64,000 bases of DNA. It comes from Halomonas sp. I5-271120. Lineage in GTDB: Bacteria; Pseudomonadota; Gammaproteobacteria; Pseudomonadales; Halomonadaceae. Position 1 is the first letter of the stretch; each line of letters opens with the position of its first letter. Positions 1 to 8,440 of the stretch are shown here, one piece after another. The translations under genes and the position numbers were made by a program. The notes below the pieces were generated by a model. That model searched no databases. It was not told where the DNA came from and worked only from the letters and a program-made list of their open reading frames with translations. Location: positions 1,922,001-1,986,000 of the forward strand of contig NZ_CP130701.1 of assembly GCF_030553075.1 (NCBI RefSeq), given 5' to 3'.

Positions 1-1262
1 AAGTCGACCATGAAGTAGACCGAGGCGAAGTACAGGATCGAGGGGATGATCGCGGCAATGGCGATCTCGGTATACGGAATCCCGGTAATCTCGGCCATGA
101 TGAAGGCGCCGGCGCCCATGATCGGCGGCATGATCTGGCCGCCGGTCGAGGCCGCGGCCTCGATGGCGCCAGCACTGCGTGCCGGGTAGCCGACCTTCTT
201 CATCAGCGGGATGGTCAGCGAGCCGGTGGAGACCACGTTGCCGGCACTGGTGCCGTTGATCATGCCCATCAGGCCGGAGGCGAAGATCGCCACCTTGGCG
301 GGGCCACCCCGGGCGCGCCCGGCGGCGGCGAAGGCGAAGTTGACGAAGTAATCACCGACCTTAGAGGCCTGCAGGAAGGCGGCGAAGATGATGAATAGGA
401 TGATATAGGTCGAGGACACCGCCGTGGTCGGACCAAGGATACCGGCGTCGGTATAGACCTGGCTGAAGAAGCGGCCCACGGAGAGCCCAGGATAGCCGAG
501 AAAACCCGGCAGGTAGGGGCCGGCGAACACATAGGTGAGGAAGATCGCCGCAATGATGACAAGCGCTAGGCCGGCGACGCGGCGGGTCAGCTCGAGAATC
601 AGCAGCGAGCCGGCGATGGCTGCAAAGGAAATGCCCATCGGGGCGAAAGGGGTGCCGGTCGACATGCGCAGCGGCGAGTTGTACATGACCAGTAAATAGC
701 CGGCGCTGGCGATGGCGCAGATCATCAGCACCAGGTCCGGAGCGCTGATTCCGCTGCGGGCGTGGCGAGTGGCCCAGGACAGCAGGATGGCGGCACTGGT
801 GGCCGCAATCAGCGGCAGGCCGAAGTGCCAGGCTTCGACCGCAGGGTCGATGCGCATGGCGCCGCCGGCCATGGTCTGCTGCATCAGCACGACCTGGACC
901 AGCGCATAGACGGCCGGCAGCAGCAGGGCGTAGCCGAGGAACCTGAGGCCACGGTTGCTGGCCGGGGTGGTGTCGTCGGCGAAACGGGCGCCGGCGTAGA
1001 GACCGTAGCCAAGCACCAGGGCACCGCAGATGTGCACGATGCGGAACGACCAGGTCTCGAGCGGATAGATGTTCAGCGAGACCAGATGGAAGGTGGAGTA
1101 GAGAACGGCTGCAATACCGAACAGCCACCATTGCCAGCCGGTGAACAGGCGACGGTTGGACTCGATGACATCCTCGTCGACGCCTTGGGCGAGGGCCTCG
1201 GGGGTGGTATCCGAGGACGTGTTCGCCTCGGATGCCGGGCCCTTAGGTGATGACTTGCTCAT
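1..1262 (-). CDS. TRAP transporter permease, TAXI family, fused small/large membrane subunits (3' end outside window)
   Basis: Membrane component of a tripartite ATP-independent periplasmic (TRAP) transporter, which uses ion gradients to import organic acids delivered by a periplasmic binding protein. About 420 codons are visible and the stop lies beyond the window edge. After a polar N-terminus of about 35 residues come many hydrophobic segments. The stretch reading GLMGMINGTSAGNVVSTGS, then a TGGQIMPPIMGAGAF-like motif, is typical of the TRAP large subunit (DctM-like) in fused TAXI permeases. The ATG at 1262-1260 is preceded by an AAGGGTG stretch. It lies 82 bp downstream of the TAXI binding-protein gene on the same strand, so the two form an operon. 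Substrate cannot be read from sequence. Confidence 0.92.
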   Translation of the reverse strand, partial: MSKSSPKGPASEANTSSDTTPEALAQGVDEDVIESNRRLFTGWQWWLFGIAAVLYSTFHLVSLNIYPLETWSFRIVHICGALVLGYGLYAGARFADDTTPASNRGLRFLGYALLLPAVYALVQVVLMQQTMAGGAMRIDPAVEAWHFGLPLIAATSAAILLSWATRHARSGISAPDLVLMICAIASAGYLLVMYNSPLRMSTGTPFAPMGISFAAIAGSLLILELTRRVAGLALVIIAAIFLTYVFAGPYLPGFLGYPGLSVGRFFSQVYTDAGILGPTTAVSSTYIILFIIFAAFLQASKVGDYFVNFAFAAAGRARGGPAKVAIFASGLMGMINGTSAGNVVSTGSLTIPLMKKVGYPARSAGAIEAAASTGGQIMPPIMGAGAFIMAEITGIPYTEIAIAAIIPSILYFASVYFMVD

Positions 1263-1293
1263 GGGAGGTTCACCCTTGAGTGGAAGGTGGAAT

Positions 1294-1323
1294 CCCGGCC
1301 CTGGCGACGGGGCCAGAGCCGGG
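1294..1323 (-). other. Stem-loop between TRAP binding-protein and permease genes
   Basis: CCCGGC and CTGGC on the left arm pair with GCCAG and GCCGGG on the right arm, with one C/A mismatch and a 6-nt loop. It lies in the 82-bp gap between the binding-protein stop and the permease start. No T-run follows it, so it is more likely an mRNA stabiliser or partial attenuator than a full terminator. Lowering permease expression relative to the binding protein would fit, but that is inference. Confidence 0.5.
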
Positions 1324-1344
1324 AGGGTGGTGCGTGTCAGCGGA

Positions 1345-2379
1345 TCACTTGATCAGCGACGGATCGATCTCGTAACCGTTTTCCTTGAACCAGCGCGCGG
1401 CACCCGGGTGGAACGGCAGCACCTTGTTCATGCCGACGTTTTCCGGAATGGTAGTCGCGGCGCTGCGGTGCACCGACATCATTTTGTCGTTGTTCTCCAT
1501 GGTGATTTTGGTCGCTTCGTAGACCAGATCTTCCGGCAGGTCACAGCCGGCGATGGCGAAGTTCCACATGGAGACCGCGTTGGCGTCTTCTTCCAGCGTG
1601 GAATAGGTGCTGGCCGGGATGGTGAACGGGGATACCGGGAAGGCGGCGGCGGCCTGAGCCTGCTCGTCTTCGGTGAACTCGATGATGTTGACGTCGGTTT
1701 GCACCTCGAGCTGGCTGACGGCCGGGATCGGGATGCCGGCGGCGAAGGCGATGACGTCGACCAGGCCGTCCTGCAGCTGGCCACCCAGGTCATTCCAGCC
1801 GCCGTTGCGACGCTCGAAGTTCACGCCCAGTTCTTCGAGGATCTGCGGGAAGTAGGTGTCGGAGGTAGAGCCGGCCGGGCCGAAGCCGATGGTCGCACCG
1901 TCCGGAATCTCGTCGATCGAGGTGATGCCGGAGCTCGACAGGGTGGCGATCGAGAACGGCGTCTCGTACATCGGGAACATGGCGCAGACGTTGTCCATCT
2001 TCAGCCCCGGTGCCAGCGGGCTCTTGCCGTTCACTGCATCCGCGGCCGGGCCCATAGTGGTCAGGCCGAAGGCGATGTCGCCGCTGTGGACCAGCGCCAG
2101 GTTCTGGGTCGGGCCGCCGGTGATTTCGCCGCCGCCGGACAGGCCGAGTTGATCGGCGATCAGGTTGGCCCAGCCAGAGCCGTAGACGAAGTAGGTGCCG
2201 CCCTGACTGGCGGTGCCCACGGTGAAGTTATCCGGCCATTCGCTGCGGTCGGCCTGAGCGGCGCTGGCCATCATCAGGCCACCCAGCATCACGCCGGAGG
2301 CGAGTGCCAGGCGGCGGGCGGTATGACGCTTGTGGGTGAGCGTGGAAGCGGCCTTGGGAGTGTGCTTGATAGCTGACAT
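1345..2379 (-). CDS. TAXI family TRAP transporter solute-binding protein
   Basis: Periplasmic substrate-binding protein, 344 aa, that captures a small organic acid and hands it to the downstream TRAP permease. A cationic N-terminus and hydrophobic core (about residues 22-40) end in ASAAQA before Asp44, a good signal peptidase I site. The mature part begins with FTVGTASQGGTYFVYGSGWA, the typical TAXI opening. Later QNLALVHSGDIAFGLTTMGPA and a GFGPAGSTSD segment match the ligand-binding fold of the family. The start has an AGAGGA Shine-Dalgarno-like sequence upstream. A near-consensus sigma-54 promoter lies about 55-70 bp upstream, so expression probably depends on RpoN and an enhancer-binding protein. 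The ligand is unknown; glutamate and dicarboxylates are examples in the family. Confidence 0.93.
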   Translation of the reverse strand: MSAIKHTPKAASTLTHKRHTARRLALASGVMLGGLMMASAAQADRSEWPDNFTVGTASQGGTYFVYGSGWANLIADQLGLSGGGEITGGPTQNLALVHSGDIAFGLTTMGPAADAVNGKSPLAPGLKMDNVCAMFPMYETPFSIATLSSSGITSIDEIPDGATIGFGPAGSTSDTYFPQILEELGVNFERRNGGWNDLGGQLQDGLVDVIAFAAGIPIPAVSQLEVQTDVNIIEFTEDEQAQAAAAFPVSPFTIPASTYSTLEEDANAVSMWNFAIAGCDLPEDLVYEATKITMENNDKMMSVHRSAATTIPENVGMNKVLPFHPGAARWFKENGYEIDPSLIK

Positions 2380-2434
2380 GCGACGTCCTCTTTTATTGTT
2401 GCCTTGTGAGTGATCGTATTGGCGCCCTATTTAT

Positions 2435-2450
2435 AGCAACCGGCATGCCA
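2435..2450 (-). promoter_or_regulatory. Sigma-54 (RpoN) promoter for the TAXI-TRAP operon
   Basis: On the minus strand this reads TGGCATGCCGGTTGCT. The sigma-54 consensus is TGGCACG-N4-TTGCW, so 11 of 12 defined bases match, with exactly 10 bp between the -24 GG and -12 GC. Predicted transcription start is near 2423, about 45 nt before the binding-protein ATG. Such promoters need an activator of the DctD/NtrC type, and a dctD gene is present at 9829-11208. A TATAAA hexamer at 2429-2434 could be a weaker sigma-70 alternative. Confidence 0.75.
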
Positions 2451-2482
2451 TATATGTAAATGCCTCTTTTATATCAGGTGGT

Positions 2483-2492
2483 TGTGGATATC
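2483..2492. promoter_or_regulatory. Half-site resembling the upstream TRAP palindromes
   Basis: TGTGGATATC here is identical over 10 bases to the left part of the palindrome at 2564-2579. The right half is not conserved. It lies just upstream of the sigma-54 promoter and may be a weak extra activator site. Confidence 0.35.
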
Positions 2493-2529
2493 ATTTTCGA
2501 CCAAGGTCGATAGCGTTCGAACGCCGAAT

Positions 2530-2545
2530 GTCCGGAAGTCCGCAC
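2530..2545. promoter_or_regulatory. Candidate activator-binding palindrome 1 upstream of TRAP operon
   Basis: GTCCGGAAGTCCGCAC is an imperfect inverted repeat. It matches the palindrome at 2564-2579 at 12 of 16 positions in the same register. Its centre is about 115 bp upstream of the predicted sigma-54 start, the usual position for an enhancer-binding protein site. Assignment to DctD is inferred from the neighbourhood. Confidence 0.5.
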
Positions 2546-2563
2546 AAACGCCCGCTTCTTGAT

Positions 2564-2579
2564 GTGTGGATATCCGCAC
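2564..2579. promoter_or_regulatory. Candidate activator-binding palindrome 2 upstream of TRAP operon
   Basis: GTGTGGATATCCGCAC is a 16-bp inverted repeat with a single mismatched pair. Its centre is 34 bp (about three helical turns) from that of the site at 2530-2545 and about 150 bp upstream of the predicted sigma-54 start. Paired, helically phased sites are typical of NtrC-family upstream activating sequences. Confidence 0.5.
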
Positions 2580-2663
2580 GACTTCATTTCTCTACTTTCA
2601 TTATTCCTCTTCTTTCTTTTTCCGCGCTCAGGGTGTCGCGCCTTGCACGAGGGACAAGGCGGC

Positions 2664-4397
2664 TTAGGCGGTGGTGGGCCGCTCAGGCGGGATGTTCGAG
2701 GGTGACGGTACCAGTGCTGCCAGCAGACGGCTGGCCTGATGCAGGTCGTTGAGCAGCGAGGAGGCGAGCCAGGCATCCAGCCGATGGCTTCGCAGGCGGT
2801 CGGCGAGTTCGTGCTGCCAATGCTGGCGCACTTCCTCCAAGGGTGCCTCTATGTCCCGGGCGTCGGGGTCGTTGGCGAGTCTGTTGAGCCCCTCGGCGAC
2901 CGCCTGACGGAGAGCGTCGTGGGCCTCACGCAGTGGGCTGGCGACGGCGGCGTGGCGCAGCAGGCTGCGTTGCAGTACCTCACCAAAGCGCACTGCCTCA
3001 ACCATGCGTACGCTGCGCCCATAGAGTGCCTCGAGCCGGGCCTGCTGGTCCTCGGTGAGGGGCACGTCGATGCGGGCATAGAAGTTCAGAAGCTCCGCCA
3101 GCAGCGGTTTGAGTCGCTCGTGATAGCGGGTATTGACCGCCGGCCAGTCATCGGCGGCGATGGGGGCCTGCACCACTTCCTGGGCCGGCGGATGGCCGAG
3201 GACCTCGGCGCTTGGGACCAGAATGGCCTCACACAGCACATGGTAGGCGCGACGCTCGAGGCGTCGGCTCTCCTGCTCAAGTGCCGCCAGCGCCGTATCG
3301 GCGTGGGTCAGCGCCGTGTCATCCAGGTAGCGGGCCTCGGCCGGCGGCAGGTGGGTGGGTTCGGGGATGAGGCGCTCCAGCAGGCGCGCCAGGCGCGGAA
3401 TGAACGGCAGCATCAGCAGGATGCCGAGGCCGTTGAACAGGGTGTGGAAAAGCGCCAGCTTGAGCGGCCAGGCGGTCGCTTCCATGCCAATCAACAGCGC
3501 TAGCTGGTCGACCAGCCAGGCCAGCGGTAGCAGTAGCGCCAGGGCCACGCAGGCAGTGATCAGGTTGAAGATCAGATGAGCGCCGGCCAGCCGCCTCCCG
3601 GCGGCCCCTGCTCCGAGGCCGGCGATCAGCGCCGTCACCGTGGTGCCGATGTTGGCGCCGATGGCAATGGCCAGCGCCGGCAGATAGGGGAGTTGGCCGG
3701 ACGCCAGGGCGGCGAGGATGATCAGCAGGGTGGCGTGGCTCGACTGCATCACCACTGTGGCCGCCACCCCGAACAGCACGAGCAGTGGCCAGTGCCAGAA
3801 ACGCGCACCTGACAGGCCGTCCAGCGACAGGCCGCTCTGAACGGACTCGAAGCCGAGCTTCATGAAGTCGATGCCGAGGAACAAAAGGCCCACGCCCAGG
3901 GAAAGCCCGGCGAGACCGGCCATGCTGCCCTTGAGCAGCCGGCTGCCGAGCAGGCCGAGGGCCAGCAGCGGCATGGCGTAGTGGGAGAGGCTTAGCTTGA
4001 GGCCGAAGGCGGCGATCAGCCAGGCGCCGGTAGTGGTGCCCAGGTTGGCGCCGAACAGCAGGGCGATGGCGCCGGGTAGGGCGATCAGGCCGGCGCCAAC
4101 GAAGGACATCGCCAGCAGGGTCACCAGCGAACTTGATTGCACCAGCGCGGTGGACAGGGTGCCCATCGCGATGGCTCGGGGCGTGCTGGCAGTGGCCTCT
4201 GCCAGCCAGCGGTCCAGGGTGCCGCCAGAGAGCCGCTTGATGGCCTCTTCCAGGTGCGTCATGCCCCACAGGAAGAGCCCCAGACCAGCCGCCAGGGTGG
4301 CGAGGTCGAGGCGTGCCATCAGCAGCGCGGCGGTCGCCACGAGGCCGAGCAACTCCAGCACCCGGCGAGGCGGGTGCAGGCGAAGGCCCAGACTCAT
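2664..4397 (-). CDS. Na/Pi cotransporter family protein (NptA/YjbB-like) with PhoU-like C-terminus
   Basis: Inner-membrane protein of 577 aa from the phosphate:Na+ symporter (PNaS) family. The two inverted membrane repeats each carry the family QSS signature: QSSS at about residues 87-90, followed by GANLGTTTGAW, and QSSH at about 218-221, followed by GANIGTTVTAL. From about residue 350 the protein becomes soluble, acidic and helical, as in the PhoU-like tail of YjbB-type members. Depending on the member, these proteins import or export phosphate. It starts 4 bp after the yheV-like stop and is probably translated from the same mRNA as that gene and prlC. It is the last gene before the TRAP regulatory region. 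Confidence 0.88.
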   Translation of the reverse strand: MSLGLRLHPPRRVLELLGLVATAALLMARLDLATLAAGLGLFLWGMTHLEEAIKRLSGGTLDRWLAEATASTPRAIAMGTLSTALVQSSSLVTLLAMSFVGAGLIALPGAIALLFGANLGTTTGAWLIAAFGLKLSLSHYAMPLLALGLLGSRLLKGSMAGLAGLSLGVGLLFLGIDFMKLGFESVQSGLSLDGLSGARFWHWPLLVLFGVAATVVMQSSHATLLIILAALASGQLPYLPALAIAIGANIGTTVTALIAGLGAGAAGRRLAGAHLIFNLITACVALALLLPLAWLVDQLALLIGMEATAWPLKLALFHTLFNGLGILLMLPFIPRLARLLERLIPEPTHLPPAEARYLDDTALTHADTALAALEQESRRLERRAYHVLCEAILVPSAEVLGHPPAQEVVQAPIAADDWPAVNTRYHERLKPLLAELLNFYARIDVPLTEDQQARLEALYGRSVRMVEAVRFGEVLQRSLLRHAAVASPLREAHDALRQAVAEGLNRLANDPDARDIEAPLEEVRQHWQHELADRLRSHRLDAWLASSLLNDLHQASRLLAALVPSPSNIPPERPTTA

Positions 4398-4401
4398 GGG
4401 C

Positions 4402-4644
4402 TCAGCCCTTGGGGTCGAGGATCTTGACCGCCTGCACGTCCTGGCGCTCCTGCTCCTCGCGGACCCGGTTGACCCGCGTCTCCATCTCGGGGAGCGACTC
4501 GTCCTCGATGGGCAGCTGTTCGAAGAAGTCGCAGCTCACGCAGTCACGGTAGCGAATGCCGTGCTGCTCCCAGCTGCGCACCCGGTCCATGGCGGCGCAG
4601 CGGGGGCAGATGACGCCGGCGATAAAGCGTTTGGTGACGGGCAT
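4402..4644 (-). CDS. YheV family putative zinc-ribbon protein
   Basis: Small protein of 80 aa. It begins MPVTKRFIAGVICPRCAAMD and has a second Cys pair in RDCVSCDFFEQ, giving CPxC and CVSC pairs that should hold one metal ion, probably zinc. The C-terminal half is acidic and charged. I chose the ATG at 4644-4642 because AGGAGA sits 5 nt upstream and the family begins this way; the open frame extends further without conservation. YheV-like genes are commonly found next to prlC in gammaproteobacteria, as here, where it lies 61 bp downstream of prlC. Biochemical function is not known. Confidence 0.85.
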   Translation of the reverse strand: MPVTKRFIAGVICPRCAAMDRVRSWEQHGIRYRDCVSCDFFEQLPIEDESLPEMETRVNRVREEQERQDVQAVKILDPKG

Positions 4645-4705
4645 GAGATCTCCTGGTCGGTGGTTGGGCCTGGTCAGTGGTGGGTGATGCGCTCGGATTC
4701 GACGC

Positions 4706-6784
4706 TCAGGCCGCGCGGATGCCGCTATGGCGAAGCAATGGCTCGATGCTTGGCTCGCGGCCGCGGAAGGATTCGAACAGCACCGCAGCATCCCGGGAGC
4801 CGCCGCGCTCGAGAATCTCGGTGCGAAAGCGCCGACCGGTGGCCGGGTCGAAGATACCGGCTTCCTCGAAGGCGCTCCAGGCATCGGCGGACAGCACCTC
4901 GGCCCACTTGTAACTGTAGTAGCCTGCCGCATAGCCGCCGGCGAAGATGTGGCCGAAGCTGTTCTGAAAGCGGTTGAAGGAGGCTCTTGGCACTACCGCG
5001 ATGGCGTCGCGCACCTCGTCGAGCAACGCCTGAACGTCGCCGGCGCTGGGCGAGGCGAGTTCATGGTGAAGGCGGAAGTCGAACAGCGAGAATTCGATCT
5101 GGCGGATCATGCCCATCGCCGACTGGAAATTCTTGGCGGCGATGAGCTTGTCGAACAGCACCTCGGGCAACGGCTCGCCGGTATCCACGTGGCCGGCGAT
5201 CAGATCGAGCCCCTCGCGCTCCCAGCAGAAGTTCTCCATGAACTGACTGGGCAGCTCCACCGCGTCCCAGGCCACGCCGTTAATGCCGGAGATATCGGCA
5301 ACGGTCTGGCGGGTCAGCATGTGGTGCAGGCCGTGGCCGAATTCGTGGAACAGGGTGGTGACCTCGTCGTGGGTCAGCAACGCGGGCTTGTCGCCCACCG
5401 GGCGGGTGAAGTTGCAGGTCAGGTAGGCCACCGGCAACTGCACACCGCGCTCGGTCTGGCGCCGTACCCGGCACTCGTCCATCCAGGCGCCGCCGCGTTT
5501 GCCTTCACGGGCATAGAGGTCCAGATAGAAGCCGGCGATTGGCGCATCGTCCTCGAGAATACGGAAGTAGCGCACGTCCGGATGGTAACGCGGTGCCTCT
5601 TCATCTTCCTCGAAGCGCACGCCGTAGAGCCGCTCGACCACCTTGAACAGGCCTTCGACCACTTGGGGAGCCGGGAAGTAGGGGCGCAGCTGCTCGTCGG
5701 AGATCGCGTAGCGAGCCTCGCGCAGCTTCTCGCTGGCATAGCCCACGTCCCAGGGCGCCAGCTCGGTCATGGCAAGCGACTCGCGGGCGAAGGCCTCGAG
5801 CTCGGCATACTCCTCGCGGGCCTGGGGCACCGCGCGAGTGGCCAGGTCCTCGAGGAAGCCGATCACCTGACCGGGGCCATCGGCCATCTTGGTAGCCAGC
5901 GAGTAGTCGGCATAGGTCGCGAAGCCCAATAGCTCGGCCAGCTCGCGGCGCAGGGCCAGGGTCTCTTCCATCGCCGGGGCGTTGTCGAATTCGCCGGCAT
6001 TGGGGCCCACGTCGGAAGCACGGGTGACGAAGGCAGTGTAGACCTCCTCGCGCAGGGCGCGGTCCTCGGCGTAAGTCATCACCGGGAAGAAGCTCGGGAA
6101 GTCCAGGGTGATGCGATAGCCCTCGACGCCCTTGGCCTCGGCGTTGGCCTTGAGGGTATCCAAAGCGCTCTGGGGCAGGCCGGCCAGGGCGTCAGCCTCG
6201 GTGACGTCCTGCTCTGCAATGTCCTTGTGCCAGGCCTGGGTGGCATCCAGCAGCTGGTTCGAGAAGGTGTTGGCCAACTCGGAAAGCCGCGCCTGAATCT
6301 CGCCATAGCGGCGCTTCTGCGCCTCGGGCAGATCGACACCGGCCAGGCGGAAATCGCGCAGGGTGTTGTCGATGCTGCGCTGCTGCGACTCGTCGAGGCG
6401 GCTGAACGCCGATGACTGCCTGAGCGCCTGGAAGGCGCGGAACAGGCCCGAGTGCTGGCCGAGCCAGGTGCTGTATTCGGACAGCATGCCGAGGCAAGCC
6501 TGATAGGCCTCGCGCAGGGCCGGCGAGTTCATGGTGCCGTTCAGGTGCGAGATCGGCGACCAGGCCTGGGAAAGACGGTCGTTGAGGGCCTCGAGCGGTG
6601 CGGCGAGTCTCTCCCAGGTCGGCGTCTCGCGCTCGGCATCGGCCACCAGGGTCTCAATGGCGGCGCGGTTGTCGGCGAGCAGCTCCTCGATGGCCGGTAC
6701 CACCTGGTCGGGCTCGATCTCGGCAAACGGCGGCAGGGCATGTGAATCGAGCAGCGGGTGGCGGGCCTGCGGGTTGCGGGACAT
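4706..6784 (-). CDS. prlC: Oligopeptidase A (M3 family metallopeptidase)
   Basis: Cytoplasmic zinc endopeptidase that degrades short peptides, including cleaved signal peptides. It is 692 aa, close to the usual 680. The catalytic motif HEFGHGLHH (HExxH type) is preceded by TTLF at about residue 480. About 25 residues later GVAWDAVELPSQFMENFCWE supplies the third zinc ligand Glu. The chosen start (MSRNPQARHPLL) has GAGG 6 nt upstream. An in-frame upstream ATG at 6850 would add 22 residues without conservation. Downstream are the YheV-like gene and the Na/Pi gene. The 236-bp gap to the divergent NSS transporter gene must hold both promoters. Confidence 0.95.
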   Translation of the reverse strand: MSRNPQARHPLLDSHALPPFAEIEPDQVVPAIEELLADNRAAIETLVADAERETPTWERLAAPLEALNDRLSQAWSPISHLNGTMNSPALREAYQACLGMLSEYSTWLGQHSGLFRAFQALRQSSAFSRLDESQQRSIDNTLRDFRLAGVDLPEAQKRRYGEIQARLSELANTFSNQLLDATQAWHKDIAEQDVTEADALAGLPQSALDTLKANAEAKGVEGYRITLDFPSFFPVMTYAEDRALREEVYTAFVTRASDVGPNAGEFDNAPAMEETLALRRELAELLGFATYADYSLATKMADGPGQVIGFLEDLATRAVPQAREEYAELEAFARESLAMTELAPWDVGYASEKLREARYAISDEQLRPYFPAPQVVEGLFKVVERLYGVRFEEDEEAPRYHPDVRYFRILEDDAPIAGFYLDLYAREGKRGGAWMDECRVRRQTERGVQLPVAYLTCNFTRPVGDKPALLTHDEVTTLFHEFGHGLHHMLTRQTVADISGINGVAWDAVELPSQFMENFCWEREGLDLIAGHVDTGEPLPEVLFDKLIAAKNFQSAMGMIRQIEFSLFDFRLHHELASPSAGDVQALLDEVRDAIAVVPRASFNRFQNSFGHIFAGGYAAGYYSYKWAEVLSADAWSAFEEAGIFDPATGRRFRTEILERGGSRDAAVLFESFRGREPSIEPLLRHSGIRAA

Positions 6785-7020
6785 GGGCAGCCTCGTGAAC
6801 AGGGGCGTCTTGGACGCCCGGGTGAAATCCGGGTGACGCCGGGGCGTCATTCGCTTGATTGTTCCCTTAGATGGAGGCGGGCGCCAGGGGTTTCAATGCG
6901 CCGGCCGGGCGTCATGACAGGGTCTGGCGTTGGCTGGCCCGATTGGCCCGCCGTGGCGGGCCTGCTAGGCTTGCGCCTTCTTTGCCCCTTGCGATGCGCG
7001 CAGCTTAAGGAATTGATCAG

Positions 7021-8361
7021 ATGAACGAGACACTGGACCGCTGGACGACCCGGCGCGCCTTCATCCTCGCCGTGACCGGCGCCGCGGTGGGCCTGGGCAA
7101 CATCTGGCGCTTCCCCTACATGACCGGCGAGAACGGCGGCTCTGCCTTCCTGCTGCTCTACGTGGCCTTCGTGCTGCTGCTGGGGCTGCCGGTGATGATG
7201 GCCGAGATCCTGGTCGGTCGCGCCGGTCGGCGCAGCCCGACGCAGTCGCTTTCGCACCTGGCGATGTCTGCCGGCCGCTCGCCGCACTGGCGCTGGCTGG
7301 GGCTTTTTGGGGCCCTGACGGTGTTCCTGATCCTGTCCTTTTACTCGGTGGTGTCCGGCTGGTCGATCGAGTACCTGGTCGAGTCGCTCAACGGTGACTT
7401 CGTCGGCATGACGCCTCCCGAGGTCGGCGGCATGTTCGATAGCTTTCTCGCCGATCCGCTGCGCATGACCTTCAATCATACGCTGTTCATGCTGCTGACC
7501 ATGACGGTGGTCGCCGGCGGGGTCTCCAACGGCCTGGAGAAGCTCAACAACCTGCTGATGCCGATGCTTTACCTGCTGCTGATCGTGCTGGCGGGCTATG
7601 CGGCCACCACCGATGGCTTCGGCCCGGCGCTGGCCTGGCTGTTCACGCCCAACCCCGCCGCGATCACCATCGAGGTGGTGCTCAACGCCATGGGGCACGC
7701 CTTCTTCACCCTGGCGGTGGGCGCCTGCGCGCTGATGGCCTATGGCGCCTACATGCCCGATCATCAGAGCCTGCCGCGGGCCGCGTTTGCCGTGGCGGCG
7801 CTCGACGTGCTGGTGGCGCTACTGGCCGGTATCGCCATCTTCTCGGTAGTGTTCTCTCAGGGCATGGACCCGGCCGAGGGCCCGGGGCTGATGTTCGTGA
7901 CCCTGCCGATCGCCTTCGCCGAGCTGCCCGGCGGTTCGATCTGGCTGGCGATCTTCTTCCTGTTGCTGCTGCTGGCCACCTGGACGTCCTCGATCAACCT
8001 CGCCGAGCCCATGGTGGCTGGCTTGCAGGGGCTGGGGCTGAAGCGTGGCCAGGCGGCTGCCATCGTTGGCGTGGCGGTGTGGGCGTTGGGCCTGTTGTCG
8101 GTGCTGTCCTTCTCGACCATGAAGGACGTCGACTGGATCGGCGGCATGAACTTCTTCGAGCTGGTCACCACCGTGCCCACCGACCTCTTCCTGCCGGTAG
8201 GCGGCCTTTTGATCGCCATCTTCGCCGCCTGGGTGATGTCTCGCGATACCGCCTTGCGGGCGCTGGATGCCGGGCCCAACGGGTTTCGCATCTGGCAGGC
8301 CCTGGTGCGCTACGTATCGATCCCGCTGGTGGTGGTGGTGCTGGCCTCGGGGCTGATCTAA
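7021..8361 (+). CDS. Sodium-dependent transporter, NSS/SNF family
   Basis: Inner-membrane Na+-coupled symporter for amino acids or related amines, 446 aa, with about 11 membrane segments. The first helix reads AVTGAAVGLGNIWRFPYMTGENGG, which is the unwound TM1 sodium- and substrate-binding signature of the LeuT family. TM8 contains LLLLATWTSSINLAEP, which holds further sodium-coordinating Ser/Thr residues. The length fits 11-helix bacterial members such as MhsT or TnaT better than 12-helix LeuT. Substrate cannot be assigned. The ATG at 7021 has TTAAGGAATT upstream. It is divergent from prlC and lies 79 bp before the carbonic anhydrase gene, with an imperfect stem-loop at 8387-8409 in between. 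Confidence 0.9.
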   Translation: MNETLDRWTTRRAFILAVTGAAVGLGNIWRFPYMTGENGGSAFLLLYVAFVLLLGLPVMMAEILVGRAGRRSPTQSLSHLAMSAGRSPHWRWLGLFGALTVFLILSFYSVVSGWSIEYLVESLNGDFVGMTPPEVGGMFDSFLADPLRMTFNHTLFMLLTMTVVAGGVSNGLEKLNNLLMPMLYLLLIVLAGYAATTDGFGPALAWLFTPNPAAITIEVVLNAMGHAFFTLAVGACALMAYGAYMPDHQSLPRAAFAVAALDVLVALLAGIAIFSVVFSQGMDPAEGPGLMFVTLPIAFAELPGGSIWLAIFFLLLLLATWTSSINLAEPMVAGLQGLGLKRGQAAAIVGVAVWALGLLSVLSFSTMKDVDWIGGMNFFELVTTVPTDLFLPVGGLLIAIFAAWVMSRDTALRALDAGPNGFRIWQALVRYVSIPLVVVVLASGLI

Positions 8362-8440
8362 ACCTCAGGAAGCGGTTTTATACGTCGCCGGCGGGTGTGA
8401 CCCACCGGCCAAGCGAGAGACGACGAAGGAGGAGAGGCGC

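Noticed and set aside
2483..2579. TGTGGATAT motifs read as DnaA boxes
   Set aside because: Each differs from the DnaA box at the last base, and they fit better as parts of longer palindromes upstream of a sigma-54 promoter.
2528..2752. 74-codon open frame on the plus strand between the TRAP and Na/Pi genes
   Set aside because: It overlaps the TRAP regulatory palindromes and the Na/Pi 3' end, has no ribosome site and no recognised sequence.
6851..7020. Possible sigma-54 promoter before the NSS transporter gene
   Set aside because: TTGCG near 6971 has no GG at the required distance upstream.
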